Of a stretch of DNA of 64,000 bases, positions 55,398-64,000 are shown piece by piece (within the stretch, counting starts at the first letter, position 1; every line of letters begins with the position of its first letter). The position numbers and the translations under genes are program-made. The notes below the pieces were generated by a model. The model saw only the letters and a list, made by a program, of their open reading frames with translations. It ran no database searches and had not been told where the DNA came from. The stretch comes from Phoebastria nigripes (lineage: Eukaryota; Chordata; Aves; Procellariiformes; Diomedeidae), in assembly GCA_035582835.1 (NCBI GenBank), contig JAYKAV010002308.1:416071-480070 (forward strand). The letters run 5' to 3'.

Positions 55398-55437
55398 TCA
55401 TCACCATTTTACAGGTGAAGATTGAGGCATAGGGAGA
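55398..55437 (+). mobile_element. Possible MIR-like (ancient CORE-SINE) fragment
   Basis: ATCACCATTTTACAGGTGAA followed by GATTGAGGCATAGGGAGAA resembles the conserved core of MIR elements (CCATTTTACAGATGAGGAAA, then CTGAGGCACAGAGAG). Recognition is from memory over 40 bases only. A second MIR-like phrase, AGTGATTTATCCAGGATCAT, appears about 240 bases downstream at 55681-55700. Confidence 0.4.
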
Positions 55438-55604
55438 ACAGTCTTAACTTTCAGGTATGCCTACAACCCAATTAAAAAGTGGAGAACATCTGAAATAGAT
55501 GAGCAACTAACATGAAATAAGTCCTATTAGAATTGTCTAAGAGGAGGCATCTAAAGCATGGGTTCCCTTTGAAAATATAGCACTGAAGACTAGGGGCAGT
55601 TCCT

Positions 55605-55626
55605 AAAAAAAAAAAAAAAAAAAAAA
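55605..55626. repeat. Poly-A run, 22 nt
   Basis: A homopolymer lying between the two MIR-like phrases, at 55398-55437 and 55681-55700. It might mark the tail of an insertion that split an older repeat. Confidence 0.85.
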
Positions 55627-56156
55627 GTTTCAAAACCACCTAAGGTTGGTTACCTACCACCTCTAAAAAGTCAAGCCATAAGTGATTTATCCAGGATCAT
55701 ACAAGATGTCTCTTGAATAAGCAAAGCCCCTTCACTGGTGTTACAATCCTTTGCATTATTTGCAAAAATACTTTTCTAGTAGTAAGAATAATCTGAACGT
55801 TGTTTGGAAGGAAATTTTTGGTGTTACAGAGATTCTCTGCCATCTGGCTGACTTTGTATTACTATTCTGTTACTGGTAGTCTGGTTCCATCTTCTCTGTA
55901 AAATTTACAGTAATAAAAGATCTGACTTCAGACCTTTTTAAGACAAAAAGAATTATAGAAGGACCAAGCCCTGCAACTATAACATCCCTCACAAATGCAC
56001 ACGTCAGTTGGGAATCCCTATAATGTTACGAAGTGATCTGCAATAATACATCAATGATATGTGACAGTACTAGCGGAAGCTTCCATCATGTTATTTGTAA
56101 TGAAATTTAAGGAGGGAATGTGAAGTATGTAACCTGTTGAAGGTATTGCTTTTCAG

Positions 56157-56353
56157 GTGTTCAAAGCTATGAATATTCCTCAGATCAGAAACCCTTCCTT
56201 ACCTCCTCTAGAAGATATGCCTGAAGCCTATCACGTGAAGATAGCTCTCCTTGGTGCGGGACCTGCAAGTTTAAGTTGTGCTTCCTTTTTGGCTCGACTG
56301 GGCTATTCGAACATCACCATATTTGAAAAGCAGGAGTATGTTGGTGGTTTAAG
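56157..56353 (+). CDS. DPYD: DPYD exon 6: dihydropyrimidine dehydrogenase, start of FAD-binding domain (residues 162-227)
   Basis: This 197-nt exon starts in phase 0 after TTTTCAG and stops two bases into codon 227 (AG, completed by T of exon 7 to Ser) before GTAAAA. It encodes Val162 to Leu226. It crosses from the helical Fe-S domain into the Rossmann-type FAD domain: [11 protein letters not shown] at 189-199 is the dinucleotide-binding loop, and Glu218 at the end of the second strand (Ile-Thr-Ile-Phe-Glu-Lys) is placed to bind the FAD ribose. I count nine differences from human as recalled, mostly in the linker (167, 179, 181, 183, 187, 188), with conservative changes at 193, 200 and 213. 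This fits a tolerant linker and a constrained cofactor site. The frame read straight into the intron would give Arg; the spliced codon is Ser. Confidence 0.98.
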
Positions 56354-57190
56354 GTAAAAAACAATGACAACAAAGCACTATTTACAATGACTGTAGAAAG
56401 CATAGCAAAAAATATTGTGCAAACATAGTTTATACATGATCCCTCTACCTTTATCAAAGGAAGAGAGTAGAAGATTTCAGGTCTGGAAAACTTTTTTTTT
56501 ATTTAAATAATTCATCATTCAAGTTAAAATAGGTACAGTTACAGGCAAGCTTTAATTGAAAATCTGGTGGCTATCTCCTATATTCTCTTCATATGACCTT
56601 TAAAATTCCAGGGTGCATTGTTATTATCAAATTAACGCGCTAGAAAATTATGTCAGGAACCATCTTCCCTTATCCAAAACTTTTAAAACAAGATGAAGTA
56701 CTTGTAGCCCTACATAGTGAAAGAATTAGTAGATGTTTAAAATGCTTTAGACAGATACTAATTTCATGGAGAATTTTAAATTTAGAATGCTTTCATGAAC
56801 TACCTTATGCAAATAAAGGTGACAGTGAATAAATCCATTATGTATGCCTGGACTTACAGCTTTAATAAACCATACCATAAGAGTGAAATAAACCCCCTAC
56901 AATTCTCAACCTTCAACAAATTGCAGATACAGAAAGGAAGGTACCTTTGCAGTTTTCCTGTATGGTAAACACTTGGCTGATATTTGCATGGTGTCATGTC
57001 CTCGACACTAGAAGATTAATTTTTACCACTGTAACAATGGCTGAGATCATATCTTATAAGTTTGTTGGAATCCCTAAGTATAAGATAAAATATTTCAGAA
57101 ACTGACTAGTGGATACCAACACATTCAAAATCAAAATTAAATTTTACACGTTGAAGATGTACTCACACTGAAGTATTTATACAATAAAAA

Positions 57191-57218
57191 GTGAAAAGAA
57201 AGAGAGAGAGAAAGAAGG
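57191..57218. repeat. GA-rich simple repeat
   Basis: GTGAAAAGAAAGAGAGAGAG followed by AAAGAAGG; a short purine-only tract. Confidence 0.75.
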
Positions 57219-57899
57219 GTGACGTGCTCGCATTTCTCACTGCAGCATCACTGAATCAATAGACTTGACACCGTTAATGAATCTGATCCATAATGTCATA
57301 ATGTCAAATACTTATTCAGTGCTCTGGAAGATAGAGAATCAATGCTGGAGAAGTTGAACTGATTACTTATGTTTTTCCCAGTGAGGTTCAGAAGTATTCT
57401 ACCTAATTATTAAGGTGCTAATACACAAGCATTTAACTGTGGAGCTGTTTTACTTGAACTGGTTGCCACAGAGGATTGTGAATTTAGTATATGAAATACC
57501 TATTCACCTGTTGAATAGCACATGTTTTCATAAATACTATTTTAAAATCAGTTTTGTTGCTGTAAAGTAGTAAGAAATAATGAGATGTTTCTAACAATGA
57601 AGCTTTACTTGGTGACAGGTTAGACTCAGGTTGGACTCAGCAACATAATACAGTACTTTCTGCAGTGGCTTACAGTGCTTACAGTACAATGCTGCAGTTG
57701 CTTACTGTGTGCTTGCATATTTGAAGCAATGTGATCTTAAGTTACATCTGTTCTTCATGTTTTAATTTGAATTTAAAATAAAGCTTATTCTGTTGTTTGT
57801 TCTACTGAAAAAAGCCTTGCACTAAGTTTTGCCTGTTCTGTTAGTATCCTTAATGGTCAAGCAGTGCNTTTTCATATGTCTGTCTTTCTTTTGAGTCTT

Positions 57900-57959
57900 A
57901 CGGTTGGACTCGATGATCTTAAAGGTCTTTTCCAACCTAAATGGTTCTATGATTCTGTG
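57900..57959 (+). mobile_element. Short, well-preserved CR1 3' end
   Basis: ACGGTTGGACTCGATGATCT, then TAAAGGTCTTTTCCAACC, then ATGGTTCTATGATTCTGTG matches the avian CR1 3' consensus almost base for base, including the terminal ATTCTATG-type repeat. Only about 60 bp were inserted, in the same orientation as DPYD. Low divergence implies a younger insertion than the two antisense copies. Confidence 0.88.
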
Positions 57960-58912
57960 AAAGAACACATAGAAATCAAGGTCAAATTTTACTTTCATTC
58001 GTTGTAGAAAGTTTCACATCCAGTTTAAGGGCATCAATTCCTTTTGTCCTTATTTTAATCTTGGAACAGAAGGGAGGCTGGTCTGTGTCAGCAATCATCC
58101 ATTATTGCAGTTGTAATTCTTTGCAGTACATCTTTTAACAAGTTTAGGCTATTGATGGGTGTGTTTGCAAGGCTTCATAAACTATTGCAAATGGCTAACA
58201 AGACCAAATTAATTTTGTATTTGGAATCAGCTGTTTGGAAGGGCAGTCCTTGTGCCCCTTTTTAGTTTGCGCTGCCTTTTTTAAAGTGTTTTTAACTAGG
58301 ATGTTCCTTCGCATACATGTTAGATCATCGCTAACTTTAAAATTTAGACAACAGAAAGCTGTCTAGCGATTGCAGTTCCTGTGGTGTGATATTTAAGCCT
58401 AGCATAAGTCTGTGATTGTCTGGACATGTCTGAATTTTTCACATTCACGGGCAGTTTTTCCTATGTTTCACCAGTTGTGTAAATTTTATGCTTTATAGTA
58501 AAAGTAGGCATGAGCAGATCACGCTCTTGCTTAGAGACCGTGAACAAGCTGCACTGCTCGTGCTCCTAGCTATGCCACTGGTTTACAACATACCAAAATA
58601 CTTCTCTCACTGGGCCAAAGGGGTGTCCCTTCAGCAGAAGTAATTTGGGATCACTGGGAAACTCCAAGTACCTCTAACTTGGATAAGATTTGAGGAAGAG
58701 GTGAATTTGTGGGAGACTGTTCCCATCCACTGCNTCTCTCCTGCACCTCTGCCCTGTTTCCTTCTCCATTGCAGAGCCAGAGACTGTCTTCTGCTGCTGA
58801 AAGAAATTATAGCAGAATTATTGATGTACCAGTTGACTTTCATAAAATGTTTATTTTCATGGTAAATGTGCATGCATGTGTCCCCACAGAACTGTGTGTA
58901 TTTGCATATGAA

Positions 58913-58942
58913 CATATATGTACGTTTGTATGTACATATATG
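58913..58942. repeat. 11-bp perfect inverted repeat, 8-nt loop
   Basis: CATATATGTAC (58913-58923) and GTACATATATG (58932-58942) are exact reverse complements. The surroundings are rich in alternating purine-pyrimidine words (GTGTGTA, GCATGCATG), suggesting decayed simple sequence. Confidence 0.8.
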
Positions 58943-60337
58943 CAGGTATACTCCACAGCACAAAACTGTAAGTAAATGTTTAATAAGAGCAAAAAATTTT
59001 TTACAAATTCTGACAGTGACATAACACAGCCAGTGCTGTTCTGGATTCTTCTAAGAGTCATGGAAATGACAGGCCTTCAACAAATATATAGGTGGTTCGG
59101 AAAATAGAACTTTCCTTTTTTTATTAGATTTCTTTATTGAATCTCTGTTGCAGAATCATATTGATACATTAGTTTCTGCCTCAGACACCTTTTGACTTAG
59201 CATGACCTATGAAAGTTGTATTGTCGTGACACGTTCATTATATCTGATATTTAGAACACTTTTCATTGCACACTGGTCAGGAAAGGTGAAAAAAGGGCAG
59301 TATTAGAAATCATGAGGAGGAACACCAGTTTCTTGTCAATATAATTAAAGTTGATGCAACTTAAAATAAATAAAATCCTTCTGGCCTGTCGAAGTTAGAT
59401 GTTAAAGATAGTGTGGTCACTAACAATATGTAAAATAAAGCCACAGTGAATCTCTTGTGCCGGTGCTTTGTCATGGAAATTATAGATCCATNAATTTGGC
59501 AACAGATTAGACTGAAGTTTAGAAATATCTGATGAGAGACTTTCACTTTTCTGCATAGTCAGTTTTTTTTTATTTTCATTGAACAAAAGTATCTAAAATA
59601 GAACTTCACTGTGTTTACCTGTAATGTGTTTTATGAGAGAGATTTTGAACTGGCATAAGTAGGTGTCATTTCATTGGGGATAAAGATCTGTACCAGTAGA
59701 TATAAACTGAGATTCTATGCTGGCACTGCAGTTTTCCCATACAGGAGAGCTGTGATTCTGGGAACTTGAAGATGTCATTCCTAATCTTCCCCAGCAGGAA
59801 AAAATGCCAGCTAATAAACATTAAGTCAAAAAGCAGAGTTGAGACCAAGAGCTGGTAGAAAATTACTGACGTTGTCCATCCTGAAAGGTCATAAAAAATT
59901 CATGAAGTAGAAATGGAGGAGGTACAGTTTTAAACACCATTGCTCAAAACAGCATATGCAACACTTTTAAAAAAAAAAAATTATGGGAAATTTGATTCTT
60001 TCTTATTGGATAGCTTAATGAGTGATTGCTAGAAGATCACTTTGCTTTTAGTACCCATGAGATCTTTTCTTAAATGGATGTCTTAAGTTTTTTTAGTGTT
60101 ACATATTCTGGTGAACAAAAGGAATGGAGCTGAAGCTCTTTTGGACCCGAGCTTAACATATGTAAATGGTTACCTACAATTATGTGCAGGATTGGCCTCA
60201 AGGTACTGCCTTCCTGGCCTATATTTTTAGCATTGAGTGAATAATGCTGTTTTGTCAGTCAACAGTCAAGCTTCAGCACGTTTCCATTCACATACATCAA
60301 AATTAACTAAGGTGTGTTATAAGTATTGAATTTTTAA

Positions 60338-63747
<3,410 letters not shown>

Positions 63748-63835
63748 ATAATTTTTAGTAAAGGCCTTGCNATGGATGGAATGACACTCTGTACCTTGAA
63801 AGAAGATGGCTATGAAGNGGTCTTTATTGGAATAG
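63748..63835 (+). CDS. DPYD: DPYD exon 8: dihydropyrimidine dehydrogenase, FAD/NADPH-domain segment (residues 255-284)
   Basis: This 88-nt exon starts in phase 0 after CTTTCAG and ends with the first base of codon 284 (Gly) before GTAAG. It encodes Ile255 to Ile283. Anchors shared with human are Ile-Ile, Lys259, Met-Thr-Leu, Thr-Leu-Lys-Glu, Gly-Tyr and Phe-Ile-Gly-Ile-Gly. About eleven of 29 residues differ from the human sequence as recalled, far more than in neighbouring exons. Two ambiguous bases fall in it: n at 63771 is in GCN and is silent (Ala262), while n at 63818 gives GNG, so residue 278 could be Ala, Gly, Val or Glu. Human has Ala there. The frame is open and both splice sites are canonical, so I judge it functional. 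Confidence 0.95.
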
Positions 63836-64000
63836 GTAAGAAGAGCTCACTGTCCTGTGTTTTGTCATCTTGAGATTGAATGACTGTCTAAGAATAAACT
63901 GGGACTTGTGTCTGTGTTAATAGCATGATGTGAGACAGCTTCAATTTGATGCATTACGAGAGTATGGAATATAAGGAAAATTTAAAAAACAGGAAGCTAA
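63836..64000 (+). other. DPYD: DPYD intron 8, first 165 bases
   Basis: The intron begins with a strong GTAAG donor. Its last part holds the second copy of the short repeat first seen near 49597. Exon 9 is not reached. Confidence 0.9.
63945..63962 (+). repeat. Interspersed repeat copy 2
   Basis: This has the same 18 bases as 49597-49614 and is followed by ATGGAATATAAGGAAAA, which aligns loosely with the tail of copy 1. The copy may be cut by the window edge. Confidence 0.5.

Overview
This window is a stretch of bird nuclear genome taken from inside one large protein-coding gene, DPYD (dihydropyrimidine dehydrogenase), read on the + strand. The avian assignment rests on CR1 retrotransposon 3' ends (17815-17978, 21751-21815, 57900-57959) and on a 576-bp solo LTR (27136-27711) of a retrovirus-like family I associate with neoavian birds. 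The sequence is AT-rich and mostly intronic, with single scattered n bases typical of a draft consensus.

Layout: bases 1-35003 are the 3' part of a very long intron (human intron 3 by numbering) in which I find no exon. Five coding exons follow, with exact splice sites: exon 4 (35004-35091), exon 5 (46894-47055), exon 6 (56157-56353), exon 7 (60403-60484) and exon 8 (63748-63835). The introns between them are about 11.8, 9.1, 4.0 and 3.3 kb, and the window ends 165 bases into intron 8. Exon lengths (88, 162, 197, 82, 88 nt) and phases equal those I recall for human DPYD, and the joined reading frame stays open from residue 78 to the first base of codon 284. Exons 1-3 and 9 onward lie outside the window.

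Together the exons encode part of the N-terminal Fe-S domain (ligands Cys79, 82, 87, 91, 130, 136, 140 and the unusual Gln156) and the start of the FAD-binding domain (GAGPAS loop, Glu218). In the enzyme this half takes electrons from NADPH via FAD and passes them through [4Fe-4S] clusters to the FMN site, where uracil and thymine are reduced.

No second protein gene, structural RNA gene or CRISPR-like array is supported. I did not find a new biological system. The observations most worth a second look are a 132-nt purine-free tract running straight into the exon 5 splice acceptor, a perfect RFX X-box palindrome in intron 5, a CRE plus TATA box inside the solo LTR, several perfect inverted repeats, a repeat pair sharing 18 bp, and clustered divergence with two ambiguous bases in exon 8.
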